The notes beneath the pieces are model-generated. The model made no database searches, was not told the origin of the DNA, and saw only the letters and a list, made by a program, of their open reading frames with translations. This document shows, piece after piece, positions 35,021-43,475 of a DNA stretch of 64,000 bases (the stretch's first letter is position 1; the number at the start of each line of letters is the position of its first letter). The stretch is from contig CAMLIT010000003.1 of the NCBI GenBank assembly GCA_946480295.1, positions 12,339 to 76,338 on the forward strand, in the 5' to 3' direction. The DNA comes from an uncultured Gemmatimonadota bacterium. Its GTDB lineage: Bacteria; Gemmatimonadota; Gemmatimonadetes; Gemmatimonadales; Gemmatimonadaceae. The position numbers and the translations under genes were made by a program.

Positions 35021-35157
35021 GACGAGTGGGGACGCGGGACGGGGGACGAGTGGTGGCGTGACGGCGTTGGATGGAACACGTCGGCTCGAGGGCGATCACG
35101 AACTCGATCGGTCGGACGCGGCGCGCGTCCCGCGTCCCGCGTCCCTCGTCCCCGAAG
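35021..35157. repeat. G-rich and C-rich repeat arms upstream of the TetR gene
   Basis: 35021-35053 is a G-rich run built from gggacg-type units (two copies of gggacgagtgg). 35125-35145 has three exact copies of the heptamer GCGTCCC followed by tcgtcccc. The two arms are roughly inverse complements of each other across about 70 bases. The region between the S4-domain gene and the regulator otherwise holds no gene. Confidence 0.65.
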
Positions 35158-35196
35158 TTAGCGCCCCTTGCTTCGTGTCCTCGGACCCTACATATT

Positions 35197-35210
35197 ACTG
35201 ACCGGTCAGT
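35197..35210. promoter_or_regulatory. TetR operator 1
   Basis: ACTGACCGGTCAGT is a perfect 14-bp palindrome 102 bases before the regulator start. It is repeated almost exactly at 35279-35292. Most likely the regulator's own binding site. Confidence 0.8.
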
Positions 35211-35278
35211 CATTTGGAGTCTCCCGCAGGATCAGGCCGGGGGAACCACCACACGGTCGTCCGGCTTCCTCCAAAGTT

Positions 35279-35292
35279 ACCGACCGGTCAGT
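35279..35292. promoter_or_regulatory. TetR operator 2
   Basis: ACCGACCGGTCAGT matches operator 1 at 13 of 14 positions and lies 20 bases before the regulator ATG, next to a TATACT-like -10 element (gttatact). Binding here would block transcription of the efflux operon. Confidence 0.8.
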
Positions 35293-35311
35293 TATACTTC
35301 GGCCGCTCGCC

Positions 35312-35983
35312 ATGTCCAGTGCCCATTCCACGACAGAACCCCGCTGGCGCCGCCTCCCAGAGGAGCGGCCCAGGCAGATTCTCGACGCCGCCCTCGAGGT
35401 GTTCGCCGAACGCGGCCTCGCCTCCGCGCGCCTCGACGACATCGCCAAGCGCGCCGGGCTCTCCAAGGGCACGATCTATCTCTACTTCCCCAACAAGGAA
35501 GAGCTCTTCCGCGAGGTCATCCGCCACACCGTCGTCTCGCAGATCGAGCGCGGCGAGCGGGACTTCGAAGAGACCAGCCGCTCCGCGACCGAGGCCCTCA
35601 CGAGCTTCATGCGGGGTTACTGGGAGTTCCTCCGCTCCCCGGTCTTCGCGCCCATCTACCGGCTCGTGACCGCGGAGCTGCACAACTTCCCCGACCTCGC
35701 CGAGTTCTACGCCGACGAGGTCATCGCGCGCGGGCTGCGCCTCATCACCCGCCTCCTCGAGCGCGGCATCGCCTCCGGCGAGTTCCGCCCCCTCGACCCC
35801 GCGGTCGCGGCACGCATGCTCGCCGCCCCGCTGATGATGCACGCCTTCTGGTGTGCCAAACGCGACTGCTTCCGGCTCGTCGGCGACCGCACGGACGACC
35901 AGGTCCTCGACGAGCTGGTGCACTTCTATCTCAACGCAATTCGCCCGCGGCCGGACGTCGCGGGCACGGACCCTCAGCAATGA
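35312..35983 (+). CDS. TetR/AcrR-family repressor of the efflux operon
   Basis: 223-residue regulator. The N-terminal helix-turn-helix is clear: [46 protein letters not shown] (about residues 20-65). The ligand domain is helical ([22 protein letters not shown]), with an aromatic-rich lining that suits hydrophobic drugs. Two palindromes with a 14-bp ACCGGT core lie upstream, so autoregulation is probable. The stop overlaps the start of the TolC-like gene (ATGA), placing repressor and efflux pump in one transcript. Confidence 0.92.
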   Translation: MSSAHSTTEPRWRRLPEERPRQILDAALEVFAERGLASARLDDIAKRAGLSKGTIYLYFPNKEELFREVIRHTVVSQIERGERDFEETSRSATEALTSFMRGYWEFLRSPVFAPIYRLVTAELHNFPDLAEFYADEVIARGLRLITRLLERGIASGEFRPLDPAVAARMLAAPLMMHAFWCAKRDCFRLVGDRTDDQVLDELVHFYLNAIRPRPDVAGTDPQQ

Positions 35984-37356
35984 ATTCGATTCCCCGTCAC
36001 GCGCTCCGCCTGGGCGTGGTGCTCTCCATTCTCGTCGCGCTCCTCACCTTCCTCATCCGCACGGCCAGCGCGCAGGAACCGGCGCCGCGGCGGCTCTCGC
36101 TCGGCGACGCGGCGCGGCTCGCCGCGAAGCAGAGCGCGGCCGTACAGGGCGCCGAGGCGCGCGTCGGCGCGGCCCGCTCGCGCGTCGGCGAGGCGCGCGC
36201 GGCGCTCCTCCCCGACCTCTCCGGCAACGCCTCCGCGACGAACCACTCGATGAACACGGCGACGTTCGGGATCAGCTTCCCGGCGCCGCCAGGCGAGCCG
36301 CCGCTGTTCAATCCGAACGGGCAGGTGATCCGCGGCATCCACATCACCGACGTGCGCGCGCGCGCCGCGCAGAACCTCTTCGACTACAGCGCGATCGAGC
36401 GGGTGCGCGGCGCGCAGACGGCCGTCCAGGCGGCGAGCGCCGACGTGGCCAACGCCGGCGAACAGGCGGCGACGCAGGCCTCGATGGCCTACCTTCGCGC
36501 GCAGCGCGCCGACGCGCAGCTCCAGGCGCGGCTCGCCGACTCGTCGCTCGCCGCCGACCTGCTCACGATCGCGCGCGACCAGCTCGCCGCCGGCGTCGGC
36601 GTGGCGCTCGACGTCACGCGCGCCGAGGCGCAGCTGGCGAGCGTGCACGCCCAGCTCATCGCCGCGCGCAACGACCGCGATCGCACGCGGCTCGAGCTGC
36701 TCCGCGCGCTCAACCTGCCGCTCGACACGCCGGTCGAGCTCACCGACTCGCTCGGCGCCATGCCCACCGACACGCTGGCGCTGGACGAGCGCACGGCGGT
36801 CGCGCGCGCGCTCGACACGCGCCCCGACATCCGCGCCGCCGCGGCGCAGGTCCAGGCGGCGCAGCAGCAGGTGGCGGCGATCCGTGCCGAACGTCTCCCG
36901 ACCGTGAGCGCCTTCGCCGACGACGGCGCCATCGGCATGAATCCGCAGACGCTGCTCCCGACGTACGACCTCGGCCTGCAGGTCTCGGTGCCGATCTTCG
37001 ACGGCTTCCGCCGGCAGTCGCGGGTGCAGGAGCAGGAGGCGGTGGTGAACGAGGCGGACATCCGCCGGCGCGACCTCGAGCAGCAGGCGACGGTCGACGT
37101 GCGCAGCGCGCTCCTCGACCTCTCGTCGGCGCGGCAGCAGGTCGCCGCGGCGCGCGAGCGCCTGCGCCTGGCCGAGCAGGAAGTCGCGCAGGCGCGCGAC
37201 CGCTTCCGTGCCGGCGTGGCGGGGAACGCCGACGTGATCACCGCCTCGCTGAACCTGAATGACGCGCGCAACCTCGTGATCGACGCGCTGACCAACTACC
37301 AATCCGCTCGCGTCGCGCTGGCGCACGCCGAGGGATCGGTGACCGAGCTTCGGTGA
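35980..37356 (+). CDS. TolC-family outer membrane efflux protein
   Basis: 458-residue outer-membrane channel of the TolC/OprM family. Signal peptide ends near TASAQ (residue 31). Repeats of long heptad-patterned helices follow ([32 protein letters not shown]..., and in the second half [19 protein letters not shown]), with a duplicated structure typical of these trimers. It joins an EmrA-like adaptor and an EmrB-like pump to make a tripartite exporter across both membranes. Start overlaps the repressor stop (ATGA), so translation is coupled. Confidence 0.9.
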   Translation: MNSIPRHALRLGVVLSILVALLTFLIRTASAQEPAPRRLSLGDAARLAAKQSAAVQGAEARVGAARSRVGEARAALLPDLSGNASATNHSMNTATFGISFPAPPGEPPLFNPNGQVIRGIHITDVRARAAQNLFDYSAIERVRGAQTAVQAASADVANAGEQAATQASMAYLRAQRADAQLQARLADSSLAADLLTIARDQLAAGVGVALDVTRAEAQLASVHAQLIAARNDRDRTRLELLRALNLPLDTPVELTDSLGAMPTDTLALDERTAVARALDTRPDIRAAAAQVQAAQQQVAAIRAERLPTVSAFADDGAIGMNPQTLLPTYDLGLQVSVPIFDGFRRQSRVQEQEAVVNEADIRRRDLEQQATVDVRSALLDLSSARQQVAAARERLRLAEQEVAQARDRFRAGVAGNADVITASLNLNDARNLVIDALTNYQSARVALAHAEGSVTELR

Positions 37357-37372
37357 ACGGCTTCTCGACGAA

Positions 37373-38506
37373 ATGCAACGACACAATCCGACGGACACTG
37401 ACATGGCAACAGCACTGAAGCACGAATCGGCGGACGGCGAGCAGCCCACGCCCTCCATCAAGCCCGCCACGCCCTCGAAGCGGCGGTTCATCCTGCCGAT
37501 CGTCGCCGTGCTCGCGCTCGCCGCGCTCGTCTGGGCGGTGAAGCTGTGGAGCTACGGCCGGGCGCACGAGTCCACCGACGACGCGGCCGTGGACGGCCAC
37601 CTCGTCCCCGTGCTCGCGAAGGTGAGCGGGTACGTGCAGAAGGTGACGGTGGACGACAACGAGCACGTGGCGGCGGACTCGCTGCTCGTGCAGATCGACC
37701 CGAGCGAGTACAAGGTGCGGCTGGCGCAGGCCGAGGCCGATCTCGCGGCGGCGAAGGCGGCGGCGGGCGTGGGCGGCACGGGCCAGGCGGAGGCGCAGGT
37801 GACGACGGCGGCGCAGCAGCAGGCCGCGCTCCAGGCGCAGATCGCCGCGGCGAAGGCGAACGCGACGAACGCGCAGCAGAACCTGTCGCGCATGCGCGAG
37901 CTGGCGGCGAAGCAGATCGTCTCGAAGCAGCAGCTCGACGCGGCGGAAGCGGCGGCGGCGGCGGCGCAGGCGAACGTGGTCGCGCTGCAGCGGCAGGCCG
38001 GCGCGGCGGGCGCCACGGTGACGAGCGCCGAGGCGGGCGTGCGGCTCGCCGACGCGCGGCTCCAGGCGGCGCAGGCGGCGCGCGACAACGCGGCGCTGCA
38101 GCTCGACTACACGCGCATCGTCGCGCCGGCCTCGGGCATCGTGTCGAAGAAGCAGGTCGAGGTGGGCCAGCTCGTGCAGGTCGGCCAGCCGCTGCTGACG
38201 GTCGTCGCCGACACGGGCGCGTACGTCACGGCGAACTTCAAGGAGACGCAGCTCGCGGACATCCGTGTCGGCCAGCCGGTCGACGTCGACGTGGACGCCT
38301 ACGGCTGCACGGCGAAGGGGCACGTGGAGAGCGTGAGCGCGGCGACGGGGTCGAAGTTCGCCCTCCTGCCGCCGGACAACGCGACGGGCAACTTCACGAA
38401 GGTGGTGCAGCGCGTCCCGGTCCGGATCGCGATCGACAAGGGCTGCGGCGCCAACCAGCCCCTCCGTCCGGGGCTGTCGGTGGACGTGCACGTGGCCACG
38501 AAATAG
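37373..38506 (+). CDS. EmrA/HlyD-family membrane fusion protein
   Basis: 377-residue periplasmic adaptor. One membrane helix (about residues 38-60, FILPIVAVLALAALVWAVKLW), then a lipoyl/biotinyl-type half (TDDAAVDGHLVPVLAKVSGYVQKV...VDDNEHV), a long Ala/Gln-rich coiled-coil hairpin (about 125-250), the second lipoyl half (TRIVAPASGIVSKKQVEVGQLVQVGQPL) and a beta-barrel end. This is EmrA type and links the inner-membrane pump to the TolC-like channel. The ATG at 37403 is an alternative start with ten fewer residues. Coiled-coil codons are strongly GC-repetitive. Confidence 0.92.
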   Translation: MQRHNPTDTDMATALKHESADGEQPTPSIKPATPSKRRFILPIVAVLALAALVWAVKLWSYGRAHESTDDAAVDGHLVPVLAKVSGYVQKVTVDDNEHVAADSLLVQIDPSEYKVRLAQAEADLAAAKAAAGVGGTGQAEAQVTTAAQQQAALQAQIAAAKANATNAQQNLSRMRELAAKQIVSKQQLDAAEAAAAAAQANVVALQRQAGAAGATVTSAEAGVRLADARLQAAQAARDNAALQLDYTRIVAPASGIVSKKQVEVGQLVQVGQPLLTVVADTGAYVTANFKETQLADIRVGQPVDVDVDAYGCTAKGHVESVSAATGSKFALLPPDNATGNFTKVVQRVPVRIAIDKGCGANQPLRPGLSVDVHVATK

Positions 38507-38653
38507 GGTCGAGGGTCGGGGGTCGAGGGTCGAGCGCAACGCCGGGCCCTCGACCCTCGCTGCACCCGGAGTAGCGACATGGAGCTCGTCCTGGATCGTG
38601 ACGGCGGTGGCGGTGGTGAACGTCTCGACCCTCGCCCCTCGACCCTCGACCCT
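38507..38653. repeat. GTCGAGGGTC inverted repeat spanning the EmrB start
   Basis: A G-rich arm (38507-38534, units of ggtcgagg) is followed by two C-rich arms: 38547-38559 (ccctcgaccctcg), which pairs with 38524-38534 over 11 bases, and 38624-38653 (ctcgaccctcg plus further units). The last arm is inside the coding region of the EmrB-like gene, encoding RLDPRPSTLDPE. The start codon lies between the arms, so alternative pairings could hide or free it. Confidence 0.75.
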
Positions 38654-40195
38654 GAGCGGTACCAGCACAAGTACCTCATCGCCCTCGCCGTCACCCTCGC
38701 GGCGGTGCTCGAGCTGATCGACACCTCGATCGTCAACGTCGCGATCCCGCACATGATGGGGAATCTCGGCGCCACGCTCGACGAGATCTCGTGGGTGTCC
38801 ACCGGGTACATCATCGCCAACGTCATCGTCATCCCCATGTCGGGATGGCTGTCGGCGTACTTCGGGCGCAAGCGGTACTTCACGGGGTCGATCCTCCTCT
38901 TCGTCGCCGCATCGTTCTTCTGCGGCAACTCGGCCTCGCTCGGCGCGCTCGTGTTCTGGCGCGTGGTGCAGGGCGTCGGCGGCGGCGCGCTGCTGTCCAC
39001 CGCGCAGACGACGCTCTTCGAGTCGTTCCCGCCGGAGGAGGTCGGGATCGGGCAGGCGCTGTTCGGCATGGGGGTCATGGTCGGGCCGACGATCGGGCCG
39101 ACGCTGGGCGGCTGGATCGTCGACAACTACAACTGGCCCTGGATCTTCTACATCAACGTCCCGCTCGGCATCGTCGCCGCGATCATGACGGTGACGTACG
39201 TGCACGACGCGAAGCACCAGGCGCGGGCGTCGAAGGTGGACTTCCCCGGCATCCTCCTCCTCGCCATGGGCGTCGGCTCGCTGCAGTGGATGCTCGAGCG
39301 TGGCGAGCGCTACGACTGGTTCGACTCGCGCTTCGTGACGATGCTCGCCGTGACGTCGGTCGCGTCGTTCGCGCTCCTCATCTGGCGCGAGCTGACGACC
39401 GACGAGCCGGTGATCAACTTCCGCGTGCTGCGCAGCCGGCAGCTCTCGGCCGGGGTGACGATCGCCGCCGTGCTCGGGCTCGCGCTCTTCGGCTCGATCT
39501 TCGTCCTGCCGATCTTCCTCCAGAACCTGCACGGCCTGACGGCGAACCAGACGGGGTTGGTGATCCTCCCCGGCGCGATCGCGTCGGCCGTGTCGATGGC
39601 GGTGGTCGGGAAGAACGCGAACCGGCTCGACGCGCGCCTGACGGTGTCCGCGGGGGCGCTGCTCTTCTTCGCCTCGATGTGGCAGCTCGGGCGCATGACG
39701 CTGGCGAGCGGCCCGGACGAGCTGTTCTGGCCCCTGATCATGCGCGGCGTCGGCCTGGGCCTCATCTTCGTCCCGCTGACGAATGCGTCGATGGCGGAGA
39801 TGTCGCTGAAGGATCTCGCGCAGGGCACGGGGATGTTCAATCTTACCCGGCAGCTCGGCGGCTCGCTCGGCATCGCGATCATGGCGACGCTGCTCACGCG
39901 CTTCACGGCGCAGAGCAAGGCGCTGCTGACGCAGCACGTCACGACGATGGACGCGACGAGCCTCGGGCGGCTGGAGGTGCTCACGCGCGGACTGATCGCC
40001 CGCGGCACGAACCCGCTGCTGGCGAAGCAGCAGGCGCTCACGATCCTCGATCACCAGATCGCCGCGCAGGCGAGCGTCCTCGCCTTCTCGCGGATCTACG
40101 TGGTGAGCGGGATCATCCTCTGCGCATCGCTGCCGCTGCTGCTGCTCTTCCGGACGGGAAAGCCGCGCTTCGACCTCGGCGCGGCGATGCACTGA
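38579..40195 (+). CDS. EmrB-like DHA2 multidrug MFS transporter
   Basis: 538-residue inner-membrane proton antiporter with 14 predicted segments. MFS motifs: LIDTSIVNVAIPHMMGNLGAT (segment 1, motif D1-like), SAYFGRKRYF (motif A between segments 2 and 3), GVMVGPTIGPTLGGWIVD (motif C, antiporter signature), DHA2 extra segments in the middle. Most like EmrB/FarB. The first 28 residues are not membrane and include RLDPRPSTLDPE, encoded by an intergenic-type repeat that has grown into the frame; no nearer start exists. With the TolC- and EmrA-like genes it forms a complete drug exporter. Confidence 0.93.
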   Translation: MELVLDRDGGGGGERLDPRPSTLDPERYQHKYLIALAVTLAAVLELIDTSIVNVAIPHMMGNLGATLDEISWVSTGYIIANVIVIPMSGWLSAYFGRKRYFTGSILLFVAASFFCGNSASLGALVFWRVVQGVGGGALLSTAQTTLFESFPPEEVGIGQALFGMGVMVGPTIGPTLGGWIVDNYNWPWIFYINVPLGIVAAIMTVTYVHDAKHQARASKVDFPGILLLAMGVGSLQWMLERGERYDWFDSRFVTMLAVTSVASFALLIWRELTTDEPVINFRVLRSRQLSAGVTIAAVLGLALFGSIFVLPIFLQNLHGLTANQTGLVILPGAIASAVSMAVVGKNANRLDARLTVSAGALLFFASMWQLGRMTLASGPDELFWPLIMRGVGLGLIFVPLTNASMAEMSLKDLAQGTGMFNLTRQLGGSLGIAIMATLLTRFTAQSKALLTQHVTTMDATSLGRLEVLTRGLIARGTNPLLAKQQALTILDHQIAAQASVLAFSRIYVVSGIILCASLPLLLLFRTGKPRFDLGAAMH

Positions 40196-40244
40196 TGCAC
40201 CGATGCGCCGGCGCGCCGAGGCGCGCGGCGCTGGAGATGGATGA

Positions 40245-40673
40245 ATGGAGACACTGATGGATCGGAGGACGGGCGGGGCGGAGAGCGAAGAGGTGACCTT
40301 CCGGCGCGCGCTCGTGCTCTGTGGCCGCGCGCTGCGGCGGCGCTGTCCCGCGTGCGGCGAGGGGGCGATGTGGAAGGGCTGGCTCCAGCTCAGGCCGGCC
40401 TGTCCCGTCTGCGGATTCAAGCTGGATCGCGGCGAGAGCGACTTCTGGATCGGCGCCTACCTGTTCAACCTGATCGCGGCGGAGCTCGCGTTCGCGGTCG
40501 GGTTCGTCGTCGTCCTGCTCCTCACCTGGCCGACGCCGCCGTGGACGCTGCTCACGTGGGGCGGCGCGGCGGGCGCGGTGCTCGCGCCCTTCGTGTTCTA
40601 CCCGTACACGCACGGCATCTGGCTTGCGATGGACCTCCTGTTTCGCCCCGACCGCCGCGACGAGGAGATCTGA
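40245..40673 (+). CDS. DUF983 membrane protein with zinc ribbon
   Basis: 142-residue protein of the DUF983 family. N-terminal zinc ribbon: RRRCPACGEGAMWKGWLQLRPACPVCGFKLDRGE (two CPxCG knuckles), then two membrane segments (AAELAFAVGFVVVLLLTW and AGAVLAPFVFYPYTHGIWLAMDLLF). Function is not established; family members are often near respiratory or transport genes. It follows the EmrB-like gene by 49 bases and may be co-transcribed. Confidence 0.85.
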   Translation: METLMDRRTGGAESEEVTFRRALVLCGRALRRRCPACGEGAMWKGWLQLRPACPVCGFKLDRGESDFWIGAYLFNLIAAELAFAVGFVVVLLLTWPTPPWTLLTWGGAAGAVLAPFVFYPYTHGIWLAMDLLFRPDRRDEEI

Positions 40674-40689
40674 GCCGGCAGGCGGGCCG

Positions 40690-40935
40690 TCAGTCCTCGT
40701 CCGCGGCCTCGGCGCGGACGGTGGCGTGCCCGTCGGCGTCGTAGTGCACCCGGAGTTGCCAGGGGCGGCAGCAGACCTGGCAATCCTCGACGTACTCCTG
40801 CGCGGCCCCGCTGCCGGGGTCGAGGGCGATGTCGTTAGGCTCGCCGCAGTAGGGGCAGATCACGGTCCCCTCGGTGTCGGCCGTGCCGTCGCCGAGCGGG
40901 AACTCGGCGTCGAGGTCGTCGGGAAAATCGATCAT
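40690..40935 (-). CDS. Small CPxCG cysteine-rich protein
   Basis: 81-residue acidic protein with a zinc ribbon of two pairs, VICPYCGEPNDI and VEDCQVCCRPWQLRV; the second pair is CxxCC rather than CxxC. This is the CPXCG-motif family of unknown function, found as small single-gene units in many proteobacteria. N-terminus is rich in Asp/Glu (DFPDDLDAEF). Convergent with the DUF983 gene (16 bases), and upstream of an orphan gene on the other strand. Confidence 0.85.
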   Translation of the reverse strand: MIDFPDDLDAEFPLGDGTADTEGTVICPYCGEPNDIALDPGSGAAQEYVEDCQVCCRPWQLRVHYDADGHATVRAEAADED

Positions 40936-41147
40936 CGGACAGTTCCTCGCGCTCGCGGCCCCAATCTAGCCTGACGAATCGGCGCGCGCCGGGTCGACCG
41001 CGGCGCGCCGACGCACGGTCGCGACCGGCACGTCCCTTGCGGCGGAGGTCGGCAGGACGCACCGCGCACGCTTTCCCTGTGTACGCGGACGACGATCGAT
41101 TATCGTCAATACAGCGTGGCGCACGCCCGCCGCGCGACGGGGCCAGC

Positions 41148-41570
41148 ATGGAGCACCAGGTGGGTCAGTATCTCGCACTCTACTTCGACGACGTGGCCTC
41201 TGCCGTCGAATTCTGTCACCGGCTCGTCCCGCACGTGTGCCCCCGCGCAGCCAACGAGGCCGCGGACGGCTCGGGACGCGCCGTCGTGTGGTTCCACGTC
41301 CCGCGCCGCAGCACGAAGTCGACCCGCGACGGCTGCTATCTCTTCCTCAGCCCGGGCGCCCTCCGCGCCGCGCAGCTCGCCCGGCTCGAGACGCCGGTCA
41401 GTGGCGTGGTGCCGCGCAGCGCGCTCCCGGTGAGCTCCGTCCTCGTCTTCGGCGACGACACGCTGGAGCAGGTCGCGCCGGAGCGGGCGCCGCTCGCCGA
41501 CCGCGTCGCGCCGCCGCCCTCGGCCGCGCTCCCCTCGCGCGTCCCCGATCGCCTCGCCGCGTACAGCTGA
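41148..41570 (+). CDS. Hypothetical protein
   Basis: 140 residues with no family I recognise. It starts MEHQVGQYLALYFDDVASAVEFCHRLV, which looks like an alpha/beta start, and includes GSGRAVVWFHVPRRS and a pro-rich tail. ATG at 41148 is favoured because upstream residues read as non-coding. No signal peptide or membrane segment. Codon use resembles the neighbours, and no overlapping gene competes for the region, so it is probably real, but its function cannot be stated. Confidence 0.55.
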   Translation: MEHQVGQYLALYFDDVASAVEFCHRLVPHVCPRAANEAADGSGRAVVWFHVPRRSTKSTRDGCYLFLSPGALRAAQLARLETPVSGVVPRSALPVSSVLVFGDDTLEQVAPERAPLADRVAPPPSAALPSRVPDRLAAYS

Positions 41571-41643
41571 CCGCAACCTTCCGGTTCCTCCCGCTGTCGA
41601 AGGAGTACGCGGCCGTCCGGCCGCTGCTGACCGTGGAGGACCG

Positions 41644-41835
41644 ATGGCCGCCGACGACAACATCTACCGCAGCGCTCCCTCGCTCGCCCCGACCGTGCTC
41701 GCCACCGCCGCCGCGCGGATCGCGCGCGCCGTGCCGACCGCCGAGGCGCCGGCGCGTCAGAGGACGGTCGAGTACCCGCGCCCGCGCGCCGCCACGTCCC
41801 AGCCCGTCATCACCTGCTCGCCGCGCAACCCGTAG
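41644..41835 (+). CDS. Doubtful 63-residue hypothetical
   Basis: A small frame with a good ribosome binding site (ggagg, four bases before ATG) starting MAADDNIYRSAPSLAPTVLA. Its last 26 residues lie antisense to the 3' end of the DSD1-like gene, and the composition is Ala/Arg/Pro-rich. It may be real, or a high-GC artefact; I lean slightly to the latter. Confidence 0.3.
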   Translation: MAADDNIYRSAPSLAPTVLATAAARIARAVPTAEAPARQRTVEYPRPRAATSQPVITCSPRNP

Positions 41836-42890
41836 ATCACGTCGTTCAGGTGCACGACGATGCACACGTGGTTGGGCACGACGCGCACGCGCTCGCCGAC
41901 CCGCGGCGTCCAGCTGGACGCGCCCAGATCGAGCATGCCGTGCTCCTCGGACATGCTCTTCACGACGACCTCCGGGTGTTCGAGGAGCTGACCGAAGCCG
42001 GCATCGGCGGCGCCGCCGCGCAGGGGCTCGCGACCGAGTGCCTTCGTGCCGGCGTCGATCACCGCCTGGCCGGGCACCGCGGTGCTCACGACCGTGGCGA
42101 GCACGGTCAGCGCGCAGTCGCCCCAGTCGCAGGCGCCGATCTCCGCCGTCGTGCGGTCGTTGAAGACGTAGGTGCCGGGGCGGAACTCGGTGACGCCGCG
42201 CAGCTCGTGCGTCTGCCATAGCGTCGGCGTCGACCCGCCGCTGACGACGCGCGGCGCGAGGCCCGCCGCCTCGAACGCGTCGAGCGCCCGGTGCAGCGTC
42301 GCGGCGAGCTCCGCGAGCTTGGCGCCCTGCCGGGCCACGTGCTCTCGCACGTGGCCCGGGTAGAACGCGATCCCGTCGAACGTCAGCGGAGGGCAGTCGC
42401 GCGCGGCGCGCGCGAGCGCGATCGCGTCGTCGACGCTGGGCGTGCCGACGCGATGCATCCCGAGGTCCAGCTCCACGTACACGCCCACCGGGCGGTCCGC
42501 CGCGTGCGCGGTGTCGGCGAGCTCCGCCAGCGCCTCGCGCGAGTCGAGCGCCACGGTGAGCCGCGTCGACGGCGGGAGCGCCATGAGCCGCCGCAGCCGC
42601 GGCGTGCCCACCGGCGGGTACGCCACGAGCAGGTCGTCGGACACGCCGCTCATCACCTCCGCCTCCCTGGTGGTGGCGCAGGTCAGGCCGACGGCGCCGC
42701 GTCGCAGCTGCTCGCCTGCGATCCAGGGCGACTTGTGGGTCTTGGTGTGCGGCCGGAGCGCCAGCCCGTGCGCGGCGGCGTAGCTCGCCGCGCGATCGAG
42801 GTTGCGCTCCATGCGGGCGAGGTCCACGACCGGGACGGGTGTCTCCAGGTCGGCGACCGTGACCGGCGTCGTGACGGCGTGCGAGGTCAT
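41757..42890 (-). CDS. PLP-dependent D-serine/D-threonine enzyme (DSD1 type)
   Basis: 377-residue enzyme of the alanine-racemase-fold family that includes D-serine dehydratase (DSD1) and D-threonine aldolase. PLP-binding lysine is K50 in LRPHTKTHKS. Other family blocks: YVELDLGMHRVGTPS, FYPGHVREH, VVSGGSTPTLWQ (phosphate binding) and the metal-binding PNHVCIVVHLND with the H-x-C pair that binds zinc in DSD1. It probably breaks down D-serine or D-threonine. Dehydration of D-serine releases 2-aminoacrylate, the substrate removed by RidA, whose gene is divergent 80 bases away. Confidence 0.88.
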   Translation of the reverse strand: MTSHAVTTPVTVADLETPVPVVDLARMERNLDRAASYAAAHGLALRPHTKTHKSPWIAGEQLRRGAVGLTCATTREAEVMSGVSDDLLVAYPPVGTPRLRRLMALPPSTRLTVALDSREALAELADTAHAADRPVGVYVELDLGMHRVGTPSVDDAIALARAARDCPPLTFDGIAFYPGHVREHVARQGAKLAELAATLHRALDAFEAAGLAPRVVSGGSTPTLWQTHELRGVTEFRPGTYVFNDRTTAEIGACDWGDCALTVLATVVSTAVPGQAVIDAGTKALGREPLRGGAADAGFGQLLEHPEVVVKSMSEEHGMLDLGASSWTPRVGERVRVVPNHVCIVVHLNDVIYGLRGEQVMTGWDVAARGRGYSTVL

Positions 42891-42970
42891 GTGGCTGTGG
42901 GAAAGGCGGCGGCCGCGCGTAGCTTCCGTGCGTTCACGGCGCGGGGCTCACACCAGGCGAGGAGGAATGT

Positions 42971-43375
42971 ATGGCATCGGCAGAGCGGCGGTGGCAACCG
43001 GTGACACGATCGGACGGCGTGCCCGCACCGGCGGGGGCGTACTCGCCGGCCGTCCGCGCGGGGGACCACATCTACGTCTCCGGGCAGGTGCCGCGCGACC
43101 CACGCACCGGCCAGCTCGCCGGGCCGGACCTCGCGTCGCAGACGCGGCAGGTGCTCGACAACGTCCGCGCGGTCCTCGCCGCCGCGGGCGCGACGCTCGA
43201 AGACGTCGTCTCCGTCACCGCGTACCTGGCGAACATGGAGGACTGGGGCGACTTCAACGCGCTCTACGAGCGGACGTTCTCGCCGCCCTATCCCGCCCGG
43301 GCGGTCGTCGGCGCCAGCCTGCGCGGCTTCCTCGTCGAGCTGAGCGTCGTCGCGTACGTCGGCGGTCGCGCATAG
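42971..43375 (+). CDS. RidA-family enamine/imine deaminase
   Basis: 134-residue RidA/YjgF protein. Core features: GAYSPAVRAGDHIYVSGQVP, SQTRQVLDNVRAVLAAAGATLEDVVSVTAYLANMEDW, and the active-site PARAVVGASL, in which the Arg that holds the substrate carboxylate is conserved; a later Glu (LVELSV) aligns with the catalytic-water Glu of E. coli RidA. It hydrolyses reactive enamines such as 2-aminoacrylate. Divergent from a DSD1-type enzyme that could generate this compound, so the two may share a promoter region and work together. Confidence 0.9.
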   Translation: MASAERRWQPVTRSDGVPAPAGAYSPAVRAGDHIYVSGQVPRDPRTGQLAGPDLASQTRQVLDNVRAVLAAAGATLEDVVSVTAYLANMEDWGDFNALYERTFSPPYPARAVVGASLRGFLVELSVVAYVGGRA

Positions 43376-43475
43376 GCCGGACCGCCCGCGACCTTAACGT
43401 CCGCTCGCCAGGTGCGTCCGACATCATGGCCGGCGCGCCGAGCTCGCGCCGCGACACATACATGCTGGAGGCATC

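Noticed and set aside
37238..40420. A 1060-codon open frame on the minus strand
   Set aside because: It is antisense to the adaptor and EmrB-like pump genes, which have clear family motifs; the antisense protein is Arg/His-rich without any fold.
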